A stretch of DNA of 64,000 bases, from the NCBI RefSeq assembly GCF_025148785.1, contig NZ_CP102271.1, forward strand, positions 2,039,972 to 2,103,971, given 5' to 3'. Position numbers and translations under genes: made by a program. Source of the stretch: Catenibacterium mitsuokai. GTDB lineage: Bacteria > Bacillota_I > Bacilli_A > Erysipelotrichales > Coprobacillaceae. The notes below the pieces were generated by a model, which worked only from the letters and a program-made list of their open reading frames with translations, ran no database searches and was not told where the DNA came from. This document shows positions 17,065-26,451 of the stretch, in pieces. Numbering within the stretch: the first letter of the stretch is position 1; each line of letters opens with the position of its first letter.

Positions 17065-17160
17065 TAGCCGCTATCTTTTCAAGCACAAATAAGTTGGACT
17101 TAGAGCCAGGACACTTATGATTGTACAATCAACTGAGTGATTAGCTTAGATAGCAGTCAA
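17065..17160 (+). ncRNA. Candidate IS110 bridge RNA, copy A
   Basis: Lies in the long non-coding left part of the element, where IS110-group bridge RNAs are encoded. TATAAG (17059-17064) could be its -10 box. The block ATCTTTTCAAGCACA (17073-17087) is identical in copy B. A perfect stem GCTATCT (17070-17076)/AGATAGC (17148-17154) closes a large internal region with smaller hairpins. The closing stem has a different sequence but the same position in copy B. The boundaries are estimates. Confidence 0.6.
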
Positions 17161-17199
17161 TGCCACTTCTCTTCTTTCAATGAAAGGAGAGATTTTTTT

Positions 17200-18450
17200 A
17201 TGAAGATTGTTAGACCAATCTGCTGTGGCATGGATGTTCACAAGAATATCATTGTGGCTACAATCGGTATTACTAATAAGAAAACTCGTATTACCGAATA
17301 CATCCAAGAAACGTTTTCAACTTTAAACCCTGATTTACTGAATCTTAAACAGTGGCTCATTAATCACAAATGCTTTGATGCATGCATGGAATCTACTGGC
17401 AAATATTGGATTCCAATTTTTAACATCTTAGAAGATGAAATCAATATTTACTTAACTCATCCAAAATATGTCAAAGCAATTAAAGGGAAGAAAACTGACA
17501 AGAAAGATTCAAAATGGATCTGTGACTTATTTAAACATGATCTAATCAAATTTTCTTTCATACCGCCCAAAGAAATAAGAGCTTTACGAGAAATATCTCG
17601 CTATCGCTATAAATTGGTTGGAATGCGTTCCTCTGAACGTAATCGATATCAGAACTGTATGACAGTTTCCAATATCGGTATTGGTTCTGTATTTTCAGAT
17701 CCGTTTGGAAAGTCTGCACAAGCAATCATGAAAGAAGTACTTGAGTCAGATATCATTGAAGATGAGAAAATTTTGAAATGTATCCATAGATCGTGTAAAA
17801 ATAAAGATAAGATTCTAGATTCCATTAAACACTGCAATATCGAAACTGATCAGAGGTTTAAAATGAATGAATCAATGACTCATATGGAAGAATTACAAGT
17901 CCATATTAATAACTGTGAAATCGAAATGATGAAACGTGCAGCACCAATGTTCGATCAATTCATGCACATCACCCAACTACCAGGCATCAGCACTTTATCT
18001 GCAATTCTCATTATTTCAGAAATCGGAGTAGATATGAAACAATTCGAATCAGATAAACAGCTAACCTGTTGGGCTGGATTAGCACCTGCAAACAACGAAA
18101 GTGCTAACAAGAAAAAATCAGTTCGTATTTCTAAAGCAGGTCAATATTTAAAACCTTTATTAGTTCAGTGCGCTCTTGGAGCAATCAAAGATAAGGATGG
18201 CTATTTTGGAATTAAGTATTCTCGTATCAAAAAGAGACGAGGTCACAAGAAAGCCATTATCGCAATTGCAAGAATGATGCTTGTCAGTATATACCATATG
18301 ATTCTTACTGGAGAGACATTTAATCCTTCAGATTATGAATCATTTAAAAATCCTAAGCCACCTATAAAGCAACAAGTTTTAACAGAAGAATCAGCAATTG
18401 AGTTTCTTAAGAAATCAGGTTTTGACGTTTCTAAATTAACTAAACCATAA
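17200..18450 (+). CDS. IS110-family transposase (recombinase)
   Basis: 416 residues. The N-terminal DEDD RuvC-like domain has GMDVHK (Asp12), CMESTGKYW (Glu) and KTDKKDSKW (two Asp). A coiled linker follows, then the C-terminal domain with LPGISTLSAILIISEIG and the GLAPANNESANKKKS...KAG block holding the catalytic Ser region. It recombines DNA guided by a bridge RNA. AAAGGAGAG lies 8 bases before the ATG at 17200; the frame is open 21 codons earlier, without support. Roughly half of its residues match the second IS110 transposase in this window, so these are two related elements, not copies. Confidence 0.93.
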   Translation: MKIVRPICCGMDVHKNIIVATIGITNKKTRITEYIQETFSTLNPDLLNLKQWLINHKCFDACMESTGKYWIPIFNILEDEINIYLTHPKYVKAIKGKKTDKKDSKWICDLFKHDLIKFSFIPPKEIRALREISRYRYKLVGMRSSERNRYQNCMTVSNIGIGSVFSDPFGKSAQAIMKEVLESDIIEDEKILKCIHRSCKNKDKILDSIKHCNIETDQRFKMNESMTHMEELQVHINNCEIEMMKRAAPMFDQFMHITQLPGISTLSAILIISEIGVDMKQFESDKQLTCWAGLAPANNESANKKKSVRISKAGQYLKPLLVQCALGAIKDKDGYFGIKYSRIKKRRGHKKAIIAIARMMLVSIYHMILTGETFNPSDYESFKNPKPPIKQQVLTEESAIEFLKKSGFDVSKLTKP

Positions 18451-18483
18451 TATTCGATTATTCTATTTTTTCTAAATTATTCA

Positions 18484-18513
18484 AACTTGTTTTTAAGTTC
18501 GTCTTTTTTTATA
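18484..18513 (+). terminator. Weak Rho-independent terminator after IS110 copy A
   Basis: AACTT/AAGTT short stem followed by T7 on the plus strand. Confidence 0.4.
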
Positions 18514-18551
18514 CGTTTTGATTGATTTTTGTTTCACACTTTCCCCCCTTA

Positions 18552-18581
18552 TAAAAAAAGAAATAGTGAAATCACTATTTC
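18552..18581 (-). terminator. Terminator of the serine dehydratase gene
   Basis: 10-bp stem GAAATAGTGA/TCACTATTTC with T7 on the minus strand, overlapping the stop. Confidence 0.85.
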
Positions 18582-19774
18582 AATTCTTTTGCGAGACCTC
18601 CTAGAGATGTTTCTTTATAAGCAACATTCAAGTCTTTGCCTGTTTCCTTCATAACTCTTACAACTGTATCGAAAGGTACTTTATTCTTACGTACATAACC
18701 TAACTGCCCTGCAAGCATCGCTGCATCATAAGCACGTAATGCAGCCAAGGCGTTTCTTTCAATACAAGGAATCTGTACATAGCCACCTACTGGGTCACAT
18801 GTAAGACCTAAGTTATGTTCTAATCCCATTTCTGCGGCATAATCAATGAGACTATTATTTAACTCATTGATCCAGGCCATAGAGGCACTTGCCATTGCAC
18901 AAGCTGTTCCTACTTCTGCCTGACATCCTCCATCTGCACCTGCAATAGTCGCATTATATTTAACTGTATTACCATATAATCCACCAATTGCAAGTGCTTT
19001 GACTAAGTCTCTCTTTTTTAAGCCCATCTGATGATGTGCATAATAGAGAATAGCTGGTAGTACACCACTTGCACCACATGTTGGTGCAGTGACAATCATA
19101 TGACCATCTGCATTCTCTTCAGAAACTGCATAAGCATAACTGGCAATAAATAAACGTTCCTGAGCCATTTCATGATGTGTATTTAAAGCCTGTTGATACA
19201 TAGAACCGGCTACTCTTTTTAATTGTAGACTGCCCTGTAAGATACCCTGTGTATGTAACCCGTTTTCTACGCAGGTAAACATTGCTTCAAGAACTTCAAA
19301 TAAATATTCTTTAAAGTTTTCATCTTCAAAACGTAAGACATAATCATAAAGTGATAATCCTTCATTTTCACAATAATCAATGACTTCACGCATTGTATGA
19401 TGAGGATAGATTTCTACCTTTTCCTCTTCTAAGTCTCCCTTAAAGTAAATTTCTCCTCCGCCAATAGAATACGCTTCAATAGGTTTTAATGCCTCTCCAC
19501 CACAATATACTGTGACTAACATCCCATTAGGATGGTAAGGTAATTCACCGCTTTTAAAAGAAAAATCACATGGTATAGGGGCAAATGTCTGCTGCATGAT
19601 TTTATCTGTTAAATGTCCTTTACCAGTTAAAGATAAAGAACCATACAGATCAACATGTACCTTTTCCATATCTGGATAAAGTGATTTGATTCTTTCAGCA
19701 ATCTTCATCGGTCCATAAGTATGAGATGAGGAAGGACCAATTCCTATCTTATAAAGTTCTCTAAGTGACTGCAT
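18575..19774 (-). CDS. sdaA: L-serine dehydratase (L-serine ammonia-lyase), single chain
   Basis: 399 residues, an alpha plus beta fusion. N-terminal beta-type domain IGPSSSHTYGPMKIA; C-terminal catalytic domain with [4Fe-4S] ligands in APTCGASG, LTCDPVGG and IPC. It converts L-serine to pyruvate and ammonia, feeding the pyruvate formate-lyase encoded downstream on the same strand. AAGGAGG lies 5 bases before the ATG. The protein is shorter than Escherichia coli SdaA (about 454), and starts directly at the RELYKIGIGPSSSHT block, as in many anaerobic Bacillota. Confidence 0.92.
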   Translation of the reverse strand: MQSLRELYKIGIGPSSSHTYGPMKIAERIKSLYPDMEKVHVDLYGSLSLTGKGHLTDKIMQQTFAPIPCDFSFKSGELPYHPNGMLVTVYCGGEALKPIEAYSIGGGEIYFKGDLEEEKVEIYPHHTMREVIDYCENEGLSLYDYVLRFEDENFKEYLFEVLEAMFTCVENGLHTQGILQGSLQLKRVAGSMYQQALNTHHEMAQERLFIASYAYAVSEENADGHMIVTAPTCGASGVLPAILYYAHHQMGLKKRDLVKALAIGGLYGNTVKYNATIAGADGGCQAEVGTACAMASASMAWINELNNSLIDYAAEMGLEHNLGLTCDPVGGYVQIPCIERNALAALRAYDAAMLAGQLGYVRKNKVPFDTVVRVMKETGKDLNVAYKETSLGGLAKELK

Positions 19775-19783
19775 ATTATCCTC

Positions 19784-19814
19784 CTTAAAAAAAGCAGGCT
19801 ATGCCTACTTTTTA
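19784..19814 (-). terminator. Terminator of the ROK kinase gene
   Basis: AAAGTAGGC/GCCTGCTTT stem (one G-U) with T7 on the minus strand; separates the kinase from the serine dehydratase transcript. Confidence 0.8.
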
Positions 19815-20696
19815 TTTATTCTTTAAAGCCTGTTTAGCAAGTGCTAATCCACCACAAAATCCTGCATTATCTGCAAGTCCTGGATAAACAATATAATCCT
19901 TGATCTTATCTGTTGTAATTTCTTCTTTCGCAACATAACCGTTCAACATTTCCTGAACGTATTTATGAATCATTGGGAATAACTGTTTCTGGTGCATAAC
20001 ACCTCCACCTAAAATAATCTTCTTAGGTGAGATTGTAAGAATATAAATACATAAAGCCTGAGCAATATAATAAGCTTCTAGATCCCATGCTGGATGATCA
20101 GCAGGTAATTCTTTAGCGCTCTTACCCCAGCGTTCTTCAATAGCTGGTCCAGCTGCTAAACCTTCAAAACATGTTCCATGATATGGGCATTTACCCTTAT
20201 AAGTATCTTCTGGGCGAGTAATCAATTTCATATGACCCATTTCTGGATGTAATAAGCCGTGTACAAGATTACCTTCTACAACAGCACCTCCACCTACACC
20301 TGTACCAATAGTCAAATATAATGCGCTGTTTAATCCCTTAGCAGCACCGAATTCTACTTCACCTAAACATGCACTGTTTACATCAGTATCAAATCCTACA
20401 GGAACACCAGGGAATGCTTCTTCTAAATCCTTTACGACATTATGATTAGACCATCCTGGTTTAGGAGTCGTAGTGACATTTCCATAAGTAGGGCTTGTCT
20501 TATCTGGGTCAATTGGGCCAAATGATCCAAAACCAATTGCTTCTACACCCTTATCCTTGAAGAATTCAATTGTTTTCTTCATTGTTTCTTCTGGTGTTGT
20601 AGTTGGGAAAGATTCTCTTTCAAAGATGTTACCATTCTCATCACCAACACCAACAACGAACTTTGTTCCTCCACCTTCAATAGTACCTAATTTCAT
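19812..20696 (-). CDS. ROK-family sugar kinase, probably fructokinase
   Basis: 294 residues. N-terminal phosphate loop GTIEGGGTKF, sugar-binding FDTDVNSACLGE, TIGTGVGGG, and the Zn site formed by HPEMGH with CPYHGTC, followed by FEGLAAGPAIEERWG. That Zn-loop sequence and length resemble ScrK/GmuE fructokinases more than glucokinases. It phosphorylates a hexose with ATP in the cytosol. Monocistronic, with its own terminator; GGAGG before the ATG. Confidence 0.87.
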   Translation of the reverse strand: MKLGTIEGGGTKFVVGVGDENGNIFERESFPTTTPEETMKKTIEFFKDKGVEAIGFGSFGPIDPDKTSPTYGNVTTTPKPGWSNHNVVKDLEEAFPGVPVGFDTDVNSACLGEVEFGAAKGLNSALYLTIGTGVGGGAVVEGNLVHGLLHPEMGHMKLITRPEDTYKGKCPYHGTCFEGLAAGPAIEERWGKSAKELPADHPAWDLEAYYIAQALCIYILTISPKKIILGGGVMHQKQLFPMIHKYVQEMLNGYVAKEEITTDKIKDYIVYPGLADNAGFCGGLALAKQALKNK

Positions 20697-20782
20697 TAAC
20701 CTATACCTCCATAATAATAATTACCCATATTTTAAATTATTTACTCCTAAAAGTAAACGAGCTTTTAAAAAGTATAGTATTT

Positions 20783-21040
20783 TTAGGCCACCATTTTATC
20801 ATTTTTATAATATGCATATTGATCGAGTGAATAACCATGTTCCTGCATGACCTTAGTCATGATTGTTCCTTCAATCATCGCACGCTTGGCAGTGATTTCT
20901 TTGTAGTTTTCTTCCCCGTTATGTGTATGGATAATATCCATTAATTGATTATGTACCTCTAAATAAAGGCTGCATAATGTGTCTAAACTCTGATTCTGTA
21001 AGAAAACGATGTAATTTTCATCAAAAAGCAATTCATCCAT
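20783..21040 (-). CDS. Small acidic protein, unknown function
   Basis: 85 residues, no cysteine beyond one and no membrane segment; mostly helical (DTLCSLYLEVHNQLMDIIHTHN, given as 51-ish central helix start, and ITAKRAMIEGTIMTKVMQEHGY). AAGGAGG lies 7 bases before the ATG at 21040, which makes it a credible gene. It follows pflA by 36 bases on the same strand, so it may be the last gene of the pfl operon. I do not recognise the family. Confidence 0.65.
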   Translation of the reverse strand: MDELLFDENYIVFLQNQSLDTLCSLYLEVHNQLMDIIHTHNGEENYKEITAKRAMIEGTIMTKVMQEHGYSLDQYAYYKNDKMVA

Positions 21041-21076
21041 GAAAAATGCCTCCTTCTAGGAGACATTATATCATAC

Positions 21077-21811
21077 TTATTTATATTTATCTGTATGTAG
21101 AATCTTATTTGCGTTTTCTACACGTTCATTTGTAGGTGGATCAATTCCTTCTAGCTGATATTCTAAGTTAAGTTCCTTCCACTTGTAAGTACCAAGAGTA
21201 TGATAAGGAAGAACTTCTACCTTTTTAACGTTACTTAAAGTATCAATATAATCAGCCAATGCATGAAGATCTTCATCAAAGTCACTTCTTTCAGGGACTA
21301 AGACATGTCTGATCCAGATAGATTTATTGATATCATTCAAATATTGAATCATATCAAGAACACGCTTATTTGAAGCACCTGTTAACACCTGATGTCTTTC
21401 ATCATTGATTTCTTTTATGTCTACCATAAGTAGATCTGTATATTTCATAAGTTCTTCAAACTTAGAGAAGAAAGGTTCTTCTCTTGTAAAGCATGCACCA
21501 CTTGTATCAATACATGTATTGATTCCTGCTGCTTTAGCAAGCTTGAAAAATTCCAATAGGAAGTCAATCTGTACAAGCGGTTCTCCCCCAGATACAGTAA
21601 TTCCACCATCTTTACCCCAATAAGGTTCAAAACGTAGGGCACGGTCTAAGGCCTGCTGTGGTGTCCATTCTTCAAACTTCTGACTTGCCCATGTATCTGG
21701 GTTATGGCAGAATTGACATCTAAAAGGACATCCATGTAGAAATAAGATAAATCGTACACCTGGCCCATCTACAAGACCAAATGTTTCTATAGAATGTACA
21801 CGTGCATTCAT
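21077..21811 (-). CDS. pflA: Pyruvate formate-lyase activating enzyme
   Basis: 244 residues. The radical-SAM Cx3Cx2C motif is CPFRCQFC (near 30-37), with GGEP (SGGEPL) for SAM binding. It abstracts hydrogen from the glycine of PflB using SAM and a [4Fe-4S] cluster. Start at 21811 follows GGAGGAG; the frame is open 11 codons upstream, without support. It lies directly downstream of pflB, separated by a hairpin terminator that would lower its expression relative to pflB. Confidence 0.95.
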   Translation of the reverse strand: MNARVHSIETFGLVDGPGVRFILFLHGCPFRCQFCHNPDTWASQKFEEWTPQQALDRALRFEPYWGKDGGITVSGGEPLVQIDFLLEFFKLAKAAGINTCIDTSGACFTREEPFFSKFEELMKYTDLLMVDIKEINDERHQVLTGASNKRVLDMIQYLNDINKSIWIRHVLVPERSDFDEDLHALADYIDTLSNVKKVEVLPYHTLGTYKWKELNLEYQLEGIDPPTNERVENANKILHTDKYK

Positions 21812-21828
21812 CACATTCTCCTCCTCTA

Positions 21829-21860
21829 TAAAAAACAGTCTCATAAGAGACTGTTTTTAT
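21829..21860 (-). terminator. pflB-pflA intercistronic terminator
   Basis: 12-bp stem AAAAACAGTCTC/GAGACTGTTTTT with a 4-base loop, immediately after the pflB stop. Some transcripts must read through to reach pflA, or pflA has its own promoter, which I do not see. Confidence 0.8.
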
Positions 21861-21862
21861 TA

Positions 21863-24124
21863 TTACATATGATCGTGACAAGTTCTAGCAATTACGTCTA
21901 ACTGCTGTTCTCTATTTAAGTCAATGAACTTAACTGCATAACCAGATACACGGATTGTGAAGTTTGCATATTCTGGCTTTTCTGGATGTTCCATAGCATC
22001 GATTAACTTTTCTTTACCGAATACGTTAACATTTAAGTGATGAGCACCCTGTCTGAAGTAACCATCCATAACTGTTACTAACTTATCAGCTCTTTCAGCT
22101 TCGTCATGACCTAAAGCACTTGGAGCGATTGTCTGAGTATTTGAGATACCATCTAATGCCCATTCGTAAGGTAACTTAGCAACTGAGTTTAATGAAGCAA
22201 GTAAACCGTTCTTTTCTGCACCATATGCTGGGTTAGCACCTGGAGATAATGGTTCACCAGCTTTACGTCCATCAGGTAATGAACCTGTAGCCTTACCATA
22301 AACTACGTTAGAAGTGATTGTTAAGATAGAAGTAGTTGGTTCAGAATTTCTATATGTATGATGCTGTTTAATCTTTTCTAAGAATGTATGTAATAACCAA
22401 ACTGCGATGTTGTCAGCTCTGTCATCATCGTTACCATAACGAGGGAAGTCACCTTCAACTTCATAATCAACTACGATACCATCTTCATCTCTGATAGTCT
22501 TAACCTTAGCATATTTGATTGCGCTTAATGAGTCTACTACATGTGAGAAACCAGCAATACCAGTAGCGAATGTTCTACGAACATCAGTATCGATTAATGC
22601 CATTTCTGCAGCTTCATAATAGTATTTATCATGCATGTACTGGATTAAGTTTAATGTATTTACATATAAATCTGCTAACCAGCCCATCATGTTGTCATAT
22701 TTCTTGATAACTTCATCATAATCAAGATATTCAGAAGTAATTCCTCTGTATTCAGGACCTACCTGCTGTTTAGTCTTTTCATCAACACCACCATTGATAG
22801 CGTAAGTTAAGCACTTAGCTAAGTTAGCTCTCGCACCGAAGAACTGCATTTCTTTACCAGTCTGAGTAGCTGATACACAGCAGCAGATTGAATAGTCATC
22901 GCCCCATACAGGTCTCATAACGTCATCGTTTTCATACTGAATTGATGAAGTATCGATAGAGATCTTAGCAGCATACTTCTTGAAGTTTTCTGGTAATGCT
23001 TCTGTATATAGAACTGTTAAGTTTGGTTCTGGAGAAGGACCCATATCTTCTAATGTATGTAAGAAACGGTAGTCATTCTTTGTAACCATTGAACGTCCGT
23101 CAGTACCTAAACCTGCAACTTCAAGAGTAGCCCATACTGGGTCACCAGAGAATAATGCATTGTATGATGGGATACGTGCGAACTTAACCATACGGAATTT
23201 CATAACGATATGGTCAACTAATTCCTGAGCTTCGCTTTCAGTTAATGTACCGTTAGCTAAATCTCTTTCAATATAGATATCAAGGAATGTAGAGATACGT
23301 CCAACTGACATAGCTGCACCATTCTGAGTCTTGATAGCTGCTAAATAACCAAAGTATAACCACTGGAATGCTTCACGAGCGTTAGTAGCTGGTTTAGAAA
23401 TATCATAACCATAAACTTCAGCCATCTTCTTCATATTGTTAAGAGCTCTTACCTGTTCAGCAATTTCTTCTCTCTTTCTGATGACGTCTTCAGTCATTGA
23501 TCCGCTACCGCAGTTAGCAAAGTCTTCTTTCTTCCATTCGATTAATGCATCGATACCGTATAAAGCAACTCTTCTGTAGTCACCAACAATACGTCCACGA
23601 CCATAAGTATCTGGAAGACCAGTGATGATTTTATTATGACGTGCTTTCATAATTTCAGGAGTGTAAACATCAAATACACCCTGGTTATGAGTCTTATGAT
23701 ATTCAGTAAAGATCTTGTGTAATTCTGGGCTTGGTGTGTAACCATAAGTTTCGCAAGCCTGTTCAGCCATACGGATACCACCATAAGGCATGAATGCTCT
23801 CTTTAAAGGCTTATCTGTCTGTAAACCAACAACAGTTTCTAAGTCCTTCATGCTTTCATCAATATAACCAGGTCCATAAGCAGTTAAACCAGAAACTACT
23901 TCAGTTTCCATATCAAGAACTCCGCCTTTAGCTCTTTCTTCTGCCTGAAGTTCCTGTAATCTGCCCCATAATTTATTAGTTGCTTCTGTAGGTTCAGCTA
24001 AGAATGATTCATCGCCATCATATGGTTTGTAGTTATTCTGAATGAAGTCTCTAGTATTTACTTCTTCTTTCCATAAACGGCCTTTGAATCCAGCCCACGC
24101 ATCAGCAAAACGATTTGTATCCAT
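21863..24124 (-). CDS. pflB: Formate C-acetyltransferase (pyruvate formate-lyase)
   Basis: 753 residues, full length. Active-site cysteines in [21 protein letters not shown] (first Cys triplet near 410) and the glycyl-radical loop [11 protein letters not shown] near the C-terminus. It cleaves pyruvate with CoA to acetyl-CoA and formate; oxygen-sensitive, cytosolic. The middle position of the usual CCVSP motif is preceded by an extra Cys and followed by Ala, a small variation. AGGAGG lies before the ATG. A 290-base leader with a palindrome precedes it. Confidence 0.97.
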   Translation of the reverse strand: MDTNRFADAWAGFKGRLWKEEVNTRDFIQNNYKPYDGDESFLAEPTEATNKLWGRLQELQAEERAKGGVLDMETEVVSGLTAYGPGYIDESMKDLETVVGLQTDKPLKRAFMPYGGIRMAEQACETYGYTPSPELHKIFTEYHKTHNQGVFDVYTPEIMKARHNKIITGLPDTYGRGRIVGDYRRVALYGIDALIEWKKEDFANCGSGSMTEDVIRKREEIAEQVRALNNMKKMAEVYGYDISKPATNAREAFQWLYFGYLAAIKTQNGAAMSVGRISTFLDIYIERDLANGTLTESEAQELVDHIVMKFRMVKFARIPSYNALFSGDPVWATLEVAGLGTDGRSMVTKNDYRFLHTLEDMGPSPEPNLTVLYTEALPENFKKYAAKISIDTSSIQYENDDVMRPVWGDDYSICCCVSATQTGKEMQFFGARANLAKCLTYAINGGVDEKTKQQVGPEYRGITSEYLDYDEVIKKYDNMMGWLADLYVNTLNLIQYMHDKYYYEAAEMALIDTDVRRTFATGIAGFSHVVDSLSAIKYAKVKTIRDEDGIVVDYEVEGDFPRYGNDDDRADNIAVWLLHTFLEKIKQHHTYRNSEPTTSILTITSNVVYGKATGSLPDGRKAGEPLSPGANPAYGAEKNGLLASLNSVAKLPYEWALDGISNTQTIAPSALGHDEAERADKLVTVMDGYFRQGAHHLNVNVFGKEKLIDAMEHPEKPEYANFTIRVSGYAVKFIDLNREQQLDVIARTCHDHM

Positions 24125-24411
24125 TGTAACAATTCCTCCTTAAAGTATATAAAACTACTGAATTTTGTTACGCATCCTTTTCAGCGACTTCAATATACCA
24201 TTATTCAAAATGTTTGTCCATGGATTTGCCTACATTTTTGTATGCGTTTTCTGTAAACGCATAACATTTTTAGCCTCGTAATAAAAATTTTTCTCACATA
24301 TTTGTTTTATTTTCCGAAATTAGTAATATTACATTTGTTATTTTAGGAATAATGCGCTTACATTAGTAACTTTTTTTTCTACATAAAAATATTTTTTAAT
24401 TATTTTTTCAC
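24125..24411 (-). promoter_or_regulatory. pflB upstream region with a palindromic operator candidate
   Basis: No gene in this stretch. At 24241-24263 TATGCGTTT and AAACGCATA are exact inverted arms around 5 bases; a half-site TTACGCAT recurs near 24169. AT-rich surroundings fit a promoter. It does not match the Rex, CcpA or FNR consensus I know. Confidence 0.5.
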
Positions 24412-24442
24412 AAAAAAAGGAAATGCAGCATGCATTTCCTAG
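24410..24442 (-). terminator. Terminator of the VOC-family gene
   Basis: 10-bp stem AGGAAATGCA/TGCATTTCCT with T7 on the minus strand. Confidence 0.85.
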
Positions 24443-24443
24443 A

Positions 24444-24812
24444 CTATTTTTCAGGTATGATTTCAAGCCAGTATCCATCTGGATCCTGGATAAAATAGAT
24501 GCCCATTGAAGGGTTTTCAAAACAGATACATCCCATCTTTTCATGTAATGCATGTGCCCCTTCATAATCATCTACATGAAAAGCTAAATGGAATTCTTCT
24601 TCACCAATATCATAAGCCTGTGGATGATCTTTAAGCCATGTGAGTTCTAATTCAAATGGAGTTGTTTCATTACCAACATAGACAATAATGAAACTTCCAT
24701 CTTCACTCACAATACGTCTTCTTTCAGTTAAGCCTAATGCTTCTTCATAGAATTTAAGAGACGCATCTAGATCCTTAACGTTATAGTTTTCATGTACCAT
24801 CTTAAATTTCAT
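24444..24812 (-). CDS. gloA: Glyoxalase/VOC-family protein, lactoylglutathione-lyase-like
   Basis: 122 residues with two beta-alpha-beta-beta-beta modules. The pattern is that of glyoxalase I: VHENYNVKDLDASLKFYEEALGL, FELEL (metal Glu), EEFHLAFHVDD (metal His) and QDPDGYWLEIIP (metal Glu). It would isomerise a methylglyoxal-thiol adduct, although in glutathione-free anaerobes the thiol is unclear and other VOC reactions are possible. AGAGGT precedes the ATG; the next upstream gene ends 12 bases away on the same strand, so the two may share a transcript. Confidence 0.82.
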   Translation of the reverse strand: MKFKMVHENYNVKDLDASLKFYEEALGLTERRRIVSEDGSFIIVYVGNETTPFELELTWLKDHPQAYDIGEEEFHLAFHVDDYEGAHALHEKMGCICFENPSMGIYFIQDPDGYWLEIIPEK

Positions 24813-24824
24813 TGTGAATACCTC

Positions 24825-25160
24825 TTATTTGATTTTTTCTAAAACTGTTTCACAGATAACACTTGATGCTTTACCAAAGATCATAGTTAGTGTTAAATGA
24901 CCTGCTACAATACCACTTGCACCAAGTGTTTTAATTGTTTCAATATCAAGATCCTTATCCTGCTTTAAAGTTGCCTTTAATTTAGAAGGTGATGCTTCTA
25001 AAGCAGTAATATTGTCTTTACCACCTAACGCCTTAATTAATAGATCCGCATCAATCGGACATTCTTCTTTACTTGTTTTCTTTTTACGAGTCATCATCAC
25101 AACAATAATAAGCACAACAACTACTGCTGCAATAATACCAATCATCATATTTTTAGACAC
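24825..25160 (-). CDS. Membrane-anchored PTS EIIB-like protein lacking the catalytic cysteine
   Basis: 111 residues. One N-terminal membrane helix (about 5-20) ends in MTRKKKTSKEE, then a domain like glucose-type EIIB: LIKALGGKDNI, LEASPSKLKATL, LGASGIVAGHLTLTMIFG. The phosphorylated Cys expected in the NC-x-TRLR position is replaced by Ser/Pro, so it cannot carry phosphate in the normal way; a regulatory role is likely. The GTG at 25160 follows AAGGAG by 10 bases; ATGs at 25148 and 25145 are alternatives. A longer frame upstream overlaps the divergent RodA gene promoter and is unlikely. Confidence 0.72.
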   Translation of the reverse strand: MSKNMMIGIIAAVVVVLIIVVMMTRKKKTSKEECPIDADLLIKALGGKDNITALEASPSKLKATLKQDKDLDIETIKTLGASGIVAGHLTLTMIFGKASSVICETVLEKIK

Positions 25161-25248
25161 TTTATACACACTCCTTTTTATTGAAGTATCTTTAAAATAT
25201 AGTATACTATAAGAATGAAAAAAGTAAAAAGAAAAAAGGAGGGCACGC

Positions 25249-26451
25249 ATGGAAAAACTTGAAGAAACACTCAAGAAATATCCTCTCATTGCCTTAGTTA
25301 TATTGTTTGGTGCAATCAGTTGTCTTGCAGTTGCAAGTGCTGCACCAATTATGACCAACGTCGCAAATCCTTACATGCTTTGGTTAAAGCAGGCTCTATA
25401 TTATTTATTAGGCGGTGTTCTAAGTTATATCATCTATAAGATTGGTCAGGATACCCTATATAATCATATAAAAACACTCTATATGATTTTTATTGTATTA
25501 CTTATCGGACTTGCAATAGATCATTTTGTCTATACAAAACTATTACATATCCATATAGTACCTCTCGCAAAATTCACAAATGGTGCTACTTCCTGGTATA
25601 ACATCCCAGGCTTCACTTTTCAGCCTTCTGAATTTATGAAGATTATCATGGTTATGTATCTTGCGAAAATCACACAGGAATATAATGAGCGTATCTTAGT
25701 CAAAACAACTGATAGTGAAATCCAGTATATCATCCAAGTGATGAAGATTTCTTTACCACCTGCTATTCTTATTTATTTACAGAATGACTCAGGGGTTATG
25801 ATGATTATTATGGCCGCAGTCTTCTTTGTATTATTATCAAGTGGTATGAATAAGAATTGGTTCCTATTTATTATTATCATCGGCCTTATCGGTGTACTTG
25901 GACTGGCTTATTTATTTATCTACCAGAATGGTATCTTCACATCTCTTATTTCAGGACATAAGTTATCCCGTATTTATGGTTGGTTAGATCCTGAAGGAAC
26001 AACAGGTAACCAGGGGTTACAGTCATGGTTTGCGCAGTTATCTTATGGTACAGCCGGATGGTTTGGACATGGCTTTAGAGCTGTTGTCAAAGTCTTCCCT
26101 GAAGGTCAGACAGACTTTATCTTCTCTGTTATTGCGACTGATTTTGGTTATATAGGTGCATTCATCACCTTACTTGCAATTGCCGCATTTGATGTCATTA
26201 TCTTAAGTATCGGCTTAAAGAGTGATAATATTCGTGATAAGACATTTATCATGGGAACATTTGGTTGTCTCATCTTCCAGCAGACATGGAATATTGGAAT
26301 GATTCTTGGATTACTTCCTATTACTGGTATCACTTTACCAATGTTGTCATATGGTGGATCTTCATTACTTTCATATATGTTCGCATTAGGTATTATTATT
26401 GATATCGATTATCAGAATAAGCTTCGCGATGTAAAACATAAACAATATTAA
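25249..26451 (+). CDS. RodA/FtsW-family SEDS peptidoglycan glycosyltransferase
   Basis: 400 residues and about ten membrane helices. SEDS signatures: FQPSEFMKI (near 127), LQNDSGVM (the catalytic Asp region), YGGSSLLSYMFALG at the C-terminus. It polymerises lipid II together with a class B PBP. The first 20 residues before the first helix are short, and the spacing is more like RodA than FtsW, but I cannot assign which. AGGAGG lies 8 bases before the ATG. Single gene with its own terminator. Confidence 0.87.
   Translation: MEKLEETLKKYPLIALVILFGAISCLAVASAAPIMTNVANPYMLWLKQALYYLLGGVLSYIIYKIGQDTLYNHIKTLYMIFIVLLIGLAIDHFVYTKLLHIHIVPLAKFTNGATSWYNIPGFTFQPSEFMKIIMVMYLAKITQEYNERILVKTTDSEIQYIIQVMKISLPPAILIYLQNDSGVMMIIMAAVFFVLLSSGMNKNWFLFIIIIGLIGVLGLAYLFIYQNGIFTSLISGHKLSRIYGWLDPEGTTGNQGLQSWFAQLSYGTAGWFGHGFRAVVKVFPEGQTDFIFSVIATDFGYIGAFITLLAIAAFDVIILSIGLKSDNIRDKTFIMGTFGCLIFQQTWNIGMILGLLPITGITLPMLSYGGSSLLSYMFALGIIIDIDYQNKLRDVKHKQY

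Larger units (their letters stand above)
17001..18453 (+). mobile_element. IS110-family insertion sequence, copy A (minimum extent)
   Basis: Left end placed at CTACAGAGCACG because the second IS110 has CTACAAAGCACG at the matching point (30223 reading leftward). Right end not determined: IS110 elements lack clear inverted repeats or target duplications. The region holds a leader RNA candidate and a full-length transposase gene. Confidence 0.75.
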
